Positions 1 through 10,100 of a stretch of DNA of 64,000 nucleotides are shown here, piece by piece (the first letter of the stretch is position 1; each line of letters starts with the position of its first letter). The position numbers and the translations under genes are program-made. The notes beneath the pieces are model-generated. The model was not told where the DNA came from. It did no database searches and saw only the letters and a list, made by a program, of their open reading frames with translations. Where the stretch lies: the NCBI RefSeq assembly GCF_964204645.1, contig NC_134027.1, forward strand, positions 4,576,485-4,640,484, in the 5' to 3' direction. This DNA comes from Tubulanus polymorphus (Eukaryota > Nemertea > Palaeonemertea > Tubulaniformes > Tubulanidae).

Positions 1-2201
1 GCCAATTTCATGCTACCGTATTTCACTATTTTCAACTGTTTTTCTTCGGCCTCATTCAATTTCCGTCTCTTCGCCGCGTTTGTCTTACTTATAATTACGT
101 CTTTATAAATCTTTTCTTTCGTAAAGTCCAAACCCATGAAATATAGATAACGCGCAACGGGCCGAAGTTTCCGAGCAACAGACTCGTGTTCTGTATCGAC
201 ATCATCGGTAAAACATTCTATTTTTGGTAGAATTTCTTTTCCTCCAGTCTCATCTTTGATTACTTTTATTTCAGAATCACTTTCATCACCAGCTTTTTCA
301 TCTTTCTTTTCCTTTGTATCAGTCGAATCAGCATTTTCATTCTTAGTGGTTGAATCAACATTATCCTCCATCTTGTCCAGTTCATCATCTTTTCCCTTTA
401 AACTAGGCTTCTCTTTATGATCTCCATCATGTGTATCAATAGCTGATTCAACATCCTTGGAAACGGTTTCTTCATCTTTTTCCTTTTTGCTCGACTTTTC
501 ATCATTATCAGGGTTATGAACATCTGATGAAGATTCCACATCCATAAGAACAGTTTCATCTTTTTTCTTTGGTTCAACATCATCTACTTCTTTTTCGCTC
601 GATTCTTTATCTGTTATTAGTTCATTACCTTTGTTGATAATATTTTCACCATTATCAGAAGTTTCTGTTTCAGTTGTGGTCACATATTTGTCTGTTGTAG
701 GTTTATCACCGGTTAATTCTTCTTTAGAGCTTTCATCCGATGGATCAGTTTCATTAGTTGGAATTTTTTGTTCCGAAGCTGAATTCTTTTTCTCACAAGT
801 TTCAGTTACAGCTGGAACATTTTCAGATTTTTCAGCAGCATTTTTTTCATCGCCTGTTTCATTAGGAATTTCACAGTCTTTAATTGAGACATCTGTCTTC
901 TCACTAATTTTTACAGAATCTGAACTATCATTTTCGATAGCACCGCATTTTTTGTCATTTTCTTTCGTAGAAGTATTTAGAGCGGCCTTTTTGTTATCGC
1001 TACAGCTTTTCTTCTCATCTTGGTCATCATCAATTATGACAATTTCTTCAATCTTCCTCTTCTTTTTCATACGCAGCGCTTTTTTTCTCTCATCATCTTC
1101 CGATTGTTGCTTCAACAACTCATCAAAATCTACGGTCAAAGGATCACGATGTAGATCATGGTATTTTATATACTCCCTTACCGCGTAACACAAGTTAACC
1201 ATATTCAACGGCACTCTCATCTTAGATATATACGATATAGTCCGTTCTTCAATCGATGGACCCCTTTTAGGGGGTATAATAGATACAGGTTTTCCATCAC
1301 GACCTATAATATTTTGAGTCTTTACCTTCTGATGAGTTGATAAAATGTTACTATTAGACGAGACTCGCGTTACAGGAACATTTCCGACAATGTTCATGTT
1401 AGCTGATTTACCAGCTCTCGACTTATTCCAATTTGCTATTTTCTGTCCGGACAGACTCATAGACGTGATCGGAAAATTCCCTCTAATATTATTAGTAGGT
1501 ATTAGTAACTGTCCATTACTGCCTACCAATCCATATTGTACTGGCATCATTACATTTTTACCCAACGATTGCTGAGGAATTGGAGCTAACTTCGGTAGAT
1601 TGACATTTTTATTGACTAACTGTTGCACTAACACAGTCTGATTTGCGTTCGCTCTGCTCGATTTTTTCGCAGGATCTTTCGTAATAACTTTCGGCGTCGA
1701 CCGCTCTTCGATAATTGTAATTCCCTCGTCGCTATTATTCTCTGTAGATTTGTTAATATCTATTTCAGCTTGATTACTCGCGTCGGATTTACTGAGATCA
1801 GTTTTCGGCGATGATTCTCCACTTTTCACGTCGCGCTCTACATCTTTGGAACTGGTATCCGACGAACTTTCAATCGATGCATCGTTATCTTTAACAGCTT
1901 TATCAGCATCTAATTTTTCGGCGTCATTCTTTGACTCGCCATTCATACAAATCCCGCTACTATTTACCGAAGCATGTTTTACGATGCACTCGTCAGTAGG
2001 GTTATCTGTATCTAATATATTCGAATCGCTCGTCTTTAAATCAACATTTTCCTTTTCCTTCGTCACCGCTCCCGTTTCAGTCACCTGATTCGTTGTTTCA
2101 GATGTGTTCACATTTTCTTTCAATACAGCGACTTCGTTTGTTCCACTTTTATCAGCCATAGCTTGACCGATTGGATCACATTTCATTTTATACACTTTCA
2201 T
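1..2201 (-). CDS. Lysine/acid-rich, probably nuclear protein; 3' end beyond window
   Basis: One open frame runs from an ATG at 2201 (or a second in-frame ATG at 2159) to the window edge, about 733 codons without a stop, so the C-terminus is missing. A TAG precedes the 2201 ATG in frame, and a good acceptor (pyrimidine-rich, ending TTTCTAG at about 2207) lies just upstream, so this is probably the first coding exon behind a 5' UTR intron. The N-terminal third is S/D/E/K-rich. A middle part (bases about 1200-1650) is N/Q/V/P-rich and less charged. A folded-looking segment (bases about 1080-1260) contains SYISKMRVPLNMVNLC. Next come a basic patch MKKKRKIEE and a hydrophobic-acidic motif IVIIDDDQDE, resembling a nuclear localisation signal and a SUMO-interacting motif. 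A long K/E/S/D-rich linker follows, and near the edge RPVARYLYFMGLDF begins a second ordered part. I do not recognise the family. A chromatin or transcription role is inference from composition only. Confidence 0.72.
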   Translation of the reverse strand, partial: MKVYKMKCDPIGQAMADKSGTNEVAVLKENVNTSETTNQVTETGAVTKEKENVDLKTSDSNILDTDNPTDECIVKHASVNSSGICMNGESKNDAEKLDADKAVKDNDASIESSSDTSSKDVERDVKSGESSPKTDLSKSDASNQAEIDINKSTENNSDEGITIIEERSTPKVITKDPAKKSSRANANQTVLVQQLVNKNVNLPKLAPIPQQSLGKNVMMPVQYGLVGSNGQLLIPTNNIRGNFPITSMSLSGQKIANWNKSRAGKSANMNIVGNVPVTRVSSNSNILSTHQKVKTQNIIGRDGKPVSIIPPKRGPSIEERTISYISKMRVPLNMVNLCYAVREYIKYHDLHRDPLTVDFDELLKQQSEDDERKKALRMKKKRKIEEIVIIDDDQDEKKSCSDNKKAALNTSTKENDKKCGAIENDSSDSVKISEKTDVSIKDCEIPNETGDEKNAAEKSENVPAVTETCEKKNSASEQKIPTNETDPSDESSKEELTGDKPTTDKYVTTTETETSDNGENIINKGNELITDKESSEKEVDDVEPKKKDETVLMDVESSSDVHNPDNDEKSSKKEKDEETVSKDVESAIDTHDGDHKEKPSLKGKDDELDKMEDNVDSTTKNENADSTDTKEKKDEKAGDESDSEIKVIKDETGGKEILPKIECFTDDVDTEHESVARKLRPVARYLYFMGLDFTKEKIYKDVIISKTNAAKRRKLNEAEEKQLKIVKYGSMKL

Positions 2202-2206
2202 CTACC

Positions 2207-2923
2207 TAGAAATTAAAAATTCATGATATTTAAGCCCCAGCTATGTAAACATGTGCACTATGAAGACGTTTTTGGGAATGGCTAAGACTTTTTAGTGAAC
2301 TCTAGGCTGAGAGGAAAGGTTTCATAGATAATAACATGATTTCATGCATTTGAATATGTGGTTAAACTATCTTCACAATAATCCAAATTCCCTTCCAGCC
2401 CTGTTGGAATTAGGCCAACATATATCAGAAGTTTACCATGTCATAATTATTCCCTTCACTTGAAAAATGATGATCCGCTTGATAGAAAACTCACTAACAC
2501 CTACAAATAAATAAATAAATCTTTGTGTAAATGATTATGTATTTAGTTGTACGAACAACCGACAACAACATATCTTGGATTATATCATAACTTTACTGAT
2601 CGATTAACCATAATGATTATGTTGGTCTGACATAGATGGATTGGAGATGTATAAATACTTCATAACATTATGAACAGGTAAAATTTGTTAATTTATTATT
2701 CACAAAACGGGATATAGAACAGGTCTTGCAAAAAATAAATAGGCAACAGTAACACAAGAAAAGAAACGTGACATCTTCCACAGCTCTGATCCGACACCTA
2801 TCGCCGCCATAGTTCACTACATACAAACTGCGGCGGGGTTATTCATGTCGTAATTTAATCATTCACTCTAATATATTTACACAACAGAACATCTAATGTT
2901 AATCAGCTATCAATGAAACTAAC
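2207..2923 (-). other. Probable 5' UTR intron of the left-edge gene
   Basis: No coding potential is seen. The minus-strand donor CAG|GTTAGT at 2924/2923 and the acceptor at about 2207 would remove this AT-rich stretch. A 5' non-coding exon would then lie at about 2924-3050, close to the promoter motif cluster. The intron limits are inferred from splice consensus only. Confidence 0.4.
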
Positions 2924-3049
2924 CTGGTCTAGTTAACATCAGATGAGCTAAAAACTCGACCAGACACCGCGGATAACGCTCAGAATTAACAGTGAAACTA
3001 TCGACGACACACAGCACATTCACTCTGTGCAAAGTGCGCCTAACAATAA

Positions 3050-3140
3050 ACCAAGATGGCTGCCGCCAGTCACGTGATCCTCCCATTGATGACGTCACGG
3101 CCGAGCTAATTTAAATAAACCTCGCTTTCAGCAACCAATG
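3050..3140. promoter_or_regulatory. Promoter motif cluster (YY1, CACGTG, CRE, CCAAT)
   Basis: Within 90 bases lie a YY1-type motif (CAAGATGGC, 3052-3060, followed by TGCCGCC), a palindromic E-box GTCACGTGAT (3069-3078), a full CRE TGACGTCA (3090-3097) and a CCAAT box (3135-3139). The surroundings are GC-richer than the flanks and lack a TATA box. This fits a housekeeping promoter of the left-edge minus-strand gene, and possibly a bidirectional one. Confidence 0.6.
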
Positions 3141-3200
3141 AAAACGTGGTGGTTCAATGCCGGCTAACTGGGGCAACAATGCAAAATAACATAAAATGTT

Positions 3201-3213
3201 GTTGCCTAGCAAC
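3201..3213. promoter_or_regulatory. RFX X-box motif
   Basis: GTTGCCTAGCAAC fits the X-box consensus GTNRCC(N0-3)RGYAAC exactly, with a one-base centre. RFX factors bind this element, often within about 150 bases upstream of ciliary genes. An ATG with a short open exon follows 48 bases downstream on the plus strand at 3261. Confidence 0.5.
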
Positions 3214-3260
3214 CGTATTATCAAATTCCCAGGCTGGGTCCCCCAAAAAACTTTTTGAAA

Positions 3261-3302
3261 ATGTGTTCTTTCACGTACTCCACGTTGGCCACGGAGAAGA
3301 GG
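3261..3302 (+). CDS. Candidate first coding exon behind an X-box
   Basis: An ATG at 3261 opens a 14-codon segment reading MCSFTYSTLATEKR, followed by a plausible donor (AGG|GTAAAC at 3302/3303). Its position just downstream of the X-box and the divergent promoter cluster is what a small ciliary gene's first exon would look like. I could not identify the following exons, and the protein is not recognised, so this could be chance. Confidence 0.22.
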
Positions 3303-3789
3303 GTAAACCAGTTTTGTTCCAGCGATAATTCCATTGTTGTACCAGCATGCTATGCATTCACCTTTCGACTTTCCAACTGTAACTTCCGTTTTGAATGCAA
3401 ACTTTTTGCCGGGTCGAAAGTTTCATTGCTGTATCTGTTGAAAGTTACATTCAAAGAAAGGCGGACACTAAGATTTTCAAGTTGATTGGATTCGCCGTCA
3501 CTGTTAATAGCCACGTGTTAAGCGGATAATTATTGCATTTTCTTTTAATTTGACACCTTGCAATGCAGGTTGCAGAGAGTTTGTCAATGATACCCAACGC
3601 GTGGTTACCATGAAGATATTGAGGACATTTCGTGGAAACTCAAGTCAAATCGCTGCATTTTGAAACTATTATACGTAGCCTTCAAGGATACGTGTAGAAA
3701 CTCAAGTTTAAAAGAAGTTTTTCACGAAAATATATAATGACGTATCATTTCGTTCCAGTGTCACGCGCATTTTGTGTGATGAAATAGTG

Positions 3790-4025
3790 AGTGACGGATC
3801 TAGACCCCGACGGGCACCCCTAAAAATTCTGGTTCCTTAAATTCAATCCCCAAAAATTCTGGTACTGTATATTTTCCGGACTGTATTATTTCTTACATTC
3901 TTTTATTCTAACATTCTTTTCTAGATTAACAATCGATGTATGTAAGCATGATGAATTTGCACGACAGCTTGAAAAAGGGCCCTCATTTCTAACACTTCCT
4001 TTTTGACCTCGGGATCCGCTCCAGT
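3790..4025. repeat. Degenerate short element with GGATC-type ends
   Basis: The left side begins near GTGACGGATCTAGACCCC and the right side ends near GGGATCCGCTCCAGTC. These imperfect inverted ends resemble the better preserved element at 36,454-36,687. Inside, a 15-base unit, CCCC(T/A)AAAAATTCTGG, occurs twice about 30 bases apart (around 3817 and 3849). This is probably an old MITE copy. No target duplication is clear. Confidence 0.35.
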
Positions 4026-4152
4026 CTCGAGCTAGCTAATGAGGATTTGAGACTTCGACAGACCTAAGATTCACAAGATTTGTACAAGAAAAAAGCCTTT
4101 TCCACACTATTTTAGACGATTTGAAGGATCGTTTCCGACACGAGTTGAGCGC

Positions 4153-4171
4153 AATGGCGGTTGCCGCCATT
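4153..4171. promoter_or_regulatory. Inverted pair of YY1-like motifs
   Basis: AATGGCGG and its exact reverse complement CCGCCATT are separated by TTG, giving two opposed YY1-type cores in a CpG-rich patch (about 4140-4240). A CRE (TGACGTCA, 4355-4362) and an ETS-like CCGGAAGT (4336-4343) follow within 210 bases. This looks like a promoter or enhancer for a gene that was not recognised. Confidence 0.4.
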
Positions 4172-4904
4172 TCGAGCGCACGCGGGGTTCAAGTAACATA
4201 TTGTAACGGAAGCGGGTAACGGCGCGCGCGCACATGGTGTGATTTTCCTATCCACACATTTGCGCATGTGCACATCGCGAATCACGCGGTACACGAATGA
4301 TTCAATGATAACCTTCACCTTTTAAAAACCGTGTGCCGGAAGTCAATTGATTTGTGACGTCACACAGTGACAAGATTCGCGCCTATGCCGAACGAATCTT
4401 TGACGTGTGCCGGGGTATTAATGACCCCTTGCTGCTTCACGTCAAAACAATCTTCAATATTTTCGAGTGTTTTGGATTGAAGTTCATCAAAAATTATTGA
4501 AGAAATCCCTTCCCCGTTACTTCAAATTCAAAGTTGTAATTGAATATACTTCAAATGATCGATGTTAAATTGTATAAAGAATTGTCTTTTTGAAATTGTC
4601 TTCAGTATCTTTATTCATTCAAACTTCGATTTGGAAATTTATAAGCATGTCGGAATCTTTACCCGGGAATCTTTATAGATCTTTTATCCTATAGGCCAAA
4701 CTACTACTTCGAATTAAGAAAGAAGTCAGCACGCATTTCAGAATCTATTCAGAGGTTCTTGTCTTGTCTTTCTAACCTCAGTTTCCAATAACGGAGTTAG
4801 ACACCATGTAACTCCCTATTCGCTCCAACCTCCATCGTTACAAGGAGGTTTTACTCGTTCGTTGCGGCGGAATTGTCGTCAGAGCCGTATTTCAACCAGC
4901 TGCA

Positions 4905-4918
4905 GTTACTATGGTAAC
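4905..4918. promoter_or_regulatory. Second RFX X-box motif
   Basis: Read on the minus strand this is GTTACCATAGTAAC, an exact match to the X-box consensus with a two-base centre. It lies 47 bases beyond the stop of the minus-strand candidate exon at 4965-5165. No transcript start could be assigned to it. Confidence 0.4.
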
Positions 4919-4964
4919 CCAGAGCCCTTCACAGATGTAGGTACCCCACGCGTGTTTGTAGTTT

Positions 4965-5413
4965 CTATAGATGTGCGAGCGATGGTGGAAAGTGGAAGGG
5001 GTGAATACTGATAGCGAGGTTGATTCTTTCGACGAGGTGTATTTCTACACTCCGCGTGTTCTTTAAATTTGCAATGAACGAACGATAAATTTGATCGTAG
5101 CCATTCAGGTCATGCTTTGACCAAGCAGAACGATTTTCAGTATGATTCAATATGTATTCTGCCATCTGGAAATTAATCAGTTAATGATAATTTGATCTAA
5201 TTTACCGAATTAGATCTGCAGCGGTCGCTTTCAATAGGTAGAAACTGATCAGGTGCACCTTCTTCTGAATTCTCGACTGGTTTTCCAGGATACATTGATC
5301 GTCGCCATACTTCGATTTGAAAATTCCTGGCCCTGCATGAAGGACTGCCTGAATATGAATGCAATATTGATCAGGATCATCTATCGACCATGTGGTCAAT
5401 CTCTAAAGCACAC
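4965..5413 (-). CDS. Candidate two-exon coding segment, unrecognised
   Basis: Two consecutive open segments look coding on the minus strand. The upstream one (about 5204-5413) follows a TGTGTGCTTTAG acceptor and ends at a donor reading ATTCG|GTAAAT. Its frame includes DDPDQYCIHIQAVLHAGPG. The downstream one (4965-5165) follows a TTAATTTCCAG acceptor and reads MAEYILNHTENRSAWSKHD to a TAG. The simple frames do not join: splicing in the first frame yields a stop six codons into the second exon. A different frame of exon A joins exon B openly. Either one pair of frames is spurious or splicing differs. I do not recognise the product. Confidence 0.3.
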
Positions 5414-5687
5414 AGAGGTGGGGCGCGGTTATGCCACGTACGTCAATGGTCTCATGAACCCGGACACAGCCATTGACATGTGAGAATATACGTTATACCC
5501 TTCGCCGTTGACCGTCCGAAGACGCATCAAGCCAAGCAAACCCGGTCGATGTCGTGAGAAAAAACCTCTAACTGGCGGCGAAGCCGATCTGATCCGAACG
5601 TTTCGTACCTACACCCCCTCCCCCCAAATCCGCTAGAAACAACTAAGATTCGTCGCTAATCAACTGACAATAGACGACACCATCGTA

Positions 5688-5710
5688 CAAGCTGATACAG
5701 TATCAGCTTG
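5688..5710. repeat. Perfect 23-base palindrome
   Basis: CAAGCTGATAC, one A, then GTATCAGCTTG: eleven-base arms match exactly. It stands in a GC-richer stretch (about 5400-5880) with no recognised gene. Confidence 0.75.
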
Positions 5711-5841
5711 GAGAATCGGCATTCGTTTGAGCCCCATATGATTACGGAGCCGAAGCCTTCTGTAGTGCGAGTCTATGGCTGCACAGCCACCTCTCCCAGC
5801 CAGTACATACGCCAACGACGAACGCCAGATCCCGAACATCA

Positions 5842-5852
5842 CCCCCCCCCCC
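5842..5852. repeat. Poly-C run
   Basis: Eleven consecutive C bases lie at the right end of the GC-rich stretch. Such runs are mutable and prone to sequencing error. Confidence 0.8.
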
Positions 5853-5882
5853 TCTTAATGTTTTAGTGGTTGGAGCAGACGA

Positions 5883-6176
5883 ATGCCAAATCTCGCAGGT
5901 TTGATGCTTTTAGCAAGGTTAGAATATGTTCAATCTATGTACAACGTACGTAGGTACATGGGAGACTTTTGTGGTGGAAGAAAATACCCTCGCTACGGGA
6001 TTGATTTTTCAGCAGGTGACGCAGTCAAAATTGGCGGTGAATCGCCATTGACGCAATTATTCATCGGATTCGTTGAACATGATTCAAATGACGGCGTTGG
6101 CGCGCGGTCGGCGTTGGAACTAACTACGTCGTGCATTAATAAAACGAGACTAATAAACAGTAAAATATGTGCTTAA
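5883..6176 (+). other. Short open frame of unknown status
   Basis: A 97-codon frame starts at an ATG and ends in TAA, with a mixed composition and no recognised motif. It lies on the opposite strand to DGAT1, beyond that gene's 3' end. Nothing further supports it as a gene. Confidence 0.12.
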
Positions 6177-6360
6177 ATATTAACCAGTTTATTCATGATA
6201 TTAAATTCGATTGAAAAATTTTCGTTAGACAATTATTTTCTGATTGCTAAGTACATGTACGTGTTCCGATTTAATATGGAACAAAATTTTACTACTTTCC
6301 TATGCAACACTTGACGCGCATTGAAATTTTACTCTGCTAAGCCCAATACAGAATTATATA

Positions 6361-6386
6361 CATACATATATATATATATATAAAAC
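6361..6386. repeat. AT/AC microsatellite
   Basis: An (AT)n run of about nine units follows CATACATA in the spacer downstream of DGAT1. Confidence 0.8.
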
Positions 6387-6657
6387 TTCTTTTCTATAAA
6401 ATGCTTAATTAATATTTTCTCAAGAAACAATTTGTAGAAACGGTGTGCCGAAAATGTAAGCTTATTTTCGCATTACCCGACGAGTGAATCATTGCGAAAG
6501 GCAATCGTGATAATCATCTCCGTGCCGATAGGAAGTGCACAAGCATTCTCGCACTTCCCTGGTGTCTAATAGAGAAATGAAATTACTTTGAATAAATTGA
6601 AACCGAAATGCTTACCTGTATTATTTCTATCAATATCAGAAAAATACGATAAGACTA

Positions 6658-7145
6658 TTTAATCACAGTAATCACAGATGAATAGCAATGTTTTTTTAAA
6701 AAGAAATTTGGATACATTGTGTTCTTGGGTGGGTGAAGTATGATGAAAATAAACATGATTGATCATAAGATATGTATGACAGCTAGTTTGAACACAAATG
6801 AATAAAATACACTGTACAAAATTACAAGGTTTTTTGGTACAAGCATAAATAACATGTCTTGGACATAAATTATAAAATACATAATGGGTACAATTAGACT
6901 TAACAATTATCACTTTCAATTTTACAATTCAATATATACAAAAAATTACCATGTCAACATCTTGAGTTAATTTTCCTTTTTTCTCCAGTTTAAATAATAA
7001 CTCAAATGCTAAAGTGTCTTCTATAATGAGTATCATTATCATCAATATCTGAGTAAAATCAAAAGCCAATGATACTATAATGTGACCTCAATGCCAGTTA
7101 CAAATCATAAATACAATGTAGATTAAAATAATAAACAAAACTGTT
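6658..7145 (-). terminator. DGAT1: DGAT1 3' UTR with candidate poly(A) signal
   Basis: Downstream of the DGAT1 stop (7146) the minus strand is AT-rich and non-coding. The nearest hexamer variant is ATTAAA (plus-strand TTTAAT at 6658-6663), about 480 bases after the stop. The canonical AATAAA at 6186-6191 is a more distal alternative. Confidence 0.35.
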
Positions 7146-10100
7146 CTAGCTGACAACTGCATCCAAACTGTCAGCGTTAGTGATATAATAGTCATGGAAA
7201 TACATAAGGATGGCAATCGGCTGTCCAATAATCAAAGATATCCACACGGATATATTTCCGAATTGACCATGAAGAAATTTGGACACGAACATAGCAAATG
7301 GAATCTGAAATGAAAGAAAGTGTCGGTATATATGAAGAATGCAGAAAAAAATAAGGAAACAACATATTTGCTTTTGCAACAGGGCACAAAACTTGAATTT
7401 TGTGAGTTATCATTCAGACAGAATGAACACCGTACATTGAAGAGCATGTCTTACCTGTCCGACCATAGCAAAGAATGCCCATAATTTGAACATACGCAAA
7501 GGCACACTGACCAACAACTAAAACAAAAATTTTTCAATGTAGCAAAACAAATAATATTCTAATCCTAGTGCTTAAGATAATCAATGAAACTAAACAAACC
7601 TCATGAAAAAAAGCTGATATTAGAAAGACGGCGGTTGATGCTTGAAGTTTAGTAAATCCTGACTGCAACATCGGTATAAATACATGGCGTCTTGCCCATC
7701 TATGGACAGGTATATTCCAATCCTGCCAAAATCGGGTGACCGTTTCCGCATTCCTAAAACACAAGTGCAAAATCTGGTAAAAACCTATCTTCATTGTCGA
7801 AATATTAAAGATTCTAACGATGAATGAAATTCTTACCACCAATCCCGGTAGAATTCACGGTCACCAAATCGTAATAATTCAGATACAACGTTTAGGCAAG
7901 AATGGAATAACCAGTAGAAAAATATCAACCATATCAGATGATTCGGTATCTAAATATATTCAAATCAAATAATGAGTAAAATATGATTAATAACTGGTCA
8001 TTAAATTATTTGAGTTGAAAGACTTACAGCGAGTTTGAGCAGACGCTCGACAATTTTATGAAATTCCAAGTTATGCAGTGGAGTCATCGAATTCTTAATC
8101 GTCGGCATGATCCATTGTTGAATCAATCCAGTCATAAGTTGAGAAAGGAAAAGCTGGAAAAAGACCGAAGTAAATTTTTCTAATTTTCTCTTCACAAAAA
8201 ACCTTGCATGTACAGTAGAACCTTATTGATAAGAGCCTATTATGAAACTCGCGGTATAACAATGATTTTCGTATATCTCGACCAAGTGTATTACAAATTA
8301 CAAGTAAAAAATCTGTTTTTCTATTGACCCAGGTACTCGTATTAACGAGGTTCCACTGAAGCTACATTTATAACAATCTATTTACCATCTCGATGATGCG
8401 TTTCACGAGAAATCTTTTTCTGATTCGAGACGACCGAGGGAAATTCAGTTCATAACAAAGCGTCGGCGCTACCATGAAGTAATATAAATCTTGCACATAT
8501 AAATTATCAGGATATCTGACGAACAAAGTCTCAGTTTTCCCATTAGATACTGTCTTTGAATCGGCTGCAATAAAAAAACGAAATAGGAAAATTTTTTCTT
8601 TCAGATAAATCCCGGGCAGTTTGTTTCGTTACTTTGACAAATACATACGTAAACCTTCCGATTTCCTTCTACGGCGACTCGTTTGTTCATATTTTTGTTG
8701 ATCCCTGCACCATTTATTCACCGATACGTAAGATATCAATTTCAAGAATGTGATTACGTAAACCGATAACGCCAATGAAGAAAACACTGAAAAACAATTA
8801 ACATTAAAGCGAGTGATGAATAATTGCAATCAGAAAACCTGATGCATATATAAAACTTCCGACAAAAATCGACCACAATTACATAAGACGCGATCACACA
8901 GATGATTTGGCCCCGAGTAAAACTTGGTCTGTGCTTTAATCAGAGAGCGCGTTCATACGTAAATCACTCTGTTACTAAAAATACTTTTGAAATAATGCAG
9001 TGGAGTCACTTCCAGGACCAGTTAGCGTTTAAAAGGAATTGTGTGACCAGCGCTGAAATTTGGCACAGACCTGGTCTGATGTTTTTGGTCGGGTCAAGTA
9101 TATCGTACTAGAATGAACAATCGGTCTCGGACAAGCATACTTGTGTGATGGTGGCAATAACATACAAAACACTACTTACATGGAAATGGGTGTCGATAAA
9201 GTATGACTACAGATGGAAAGATTATCACACAGGTAAATGTGATGAAATGGATAACACGACCAGCTTTTTCACTCAGGGATTCCTATTAATTCAATACATA
9301 ATGAATTAAAAGTCAAAGTCAATGGAATGTGAATTCCTATTTAGTCACAAATTTCCAAATACGAACCTTAGATAAAAGAGTCTCGATCCAAAATGTGAAT
9401 AAAACGAAAACATTCACCACTAAAATAAAACAGAAATCATCATTAACAGATTTTACGGCGTGTTAAACACCTCTGTCACAAATATGTTGGAGGCTATGAT
9501 TTCGAAATAAAATGCAACCTCCATCACGCCAGAACAAAGGCATAAGATTTGGAGCCTCGAGCTATTGATGTATTGTTGATCAGACTGTTACACTTTTTGC
9601 ATTTATTATTCGATGACATTTGATATGTTTTTGTGAATAGGAGATAATAGCAAAGCACCTTTCGAAATGTAAAAAAATCGATAGTGATACAATAAGGTAG
9701 AATAACGTTAAAAAATCATACGTACATAAAACCAAACTCACAGACGGCCAGCTATATGGATCAATGAAGAAATAGGAGACGAGCATAACTGGGTCAATGA
9801 GGATTCCATACCTAAAATCATTCAAAATAGATTTTCAAATCCAGAAAAAAACTGATAATAAACTTTTATGAGATGAAAACAGAGTGGGTTCTTACTTAAT
9901 TATGTTTTCAAGAGCAACTCTTGCATTAGAAAGTGCCTGAAAAATGAAAAAAAAAGTGATAGCTCTTGGTTTTTTCATGCAGGGTATAAGCTCATCTTTG
10001 CAAATGGGCCCACAAATTGACACCTGATATTTGGCCGAGAAAGGAGTGAACTTTGGACAATACTATACTGCCAATAAAAGATAAACAACAGACTGCAGTG

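Noticed and set aside
631-1188. 185-codon plus-strand frame rich in S/F/V
   Set aside because: It is the antisense shadow of the long minus-strand K/E/S/D-rich frame; the mirror composition explains its openness.
9742-9747. Strong donor GTGAGT after WPS in DGAT1 exon 4
   Set aside because: It gives the wrong phase for exon 5 and drops five aligned residues; the downstream donor GTACGT restores both.
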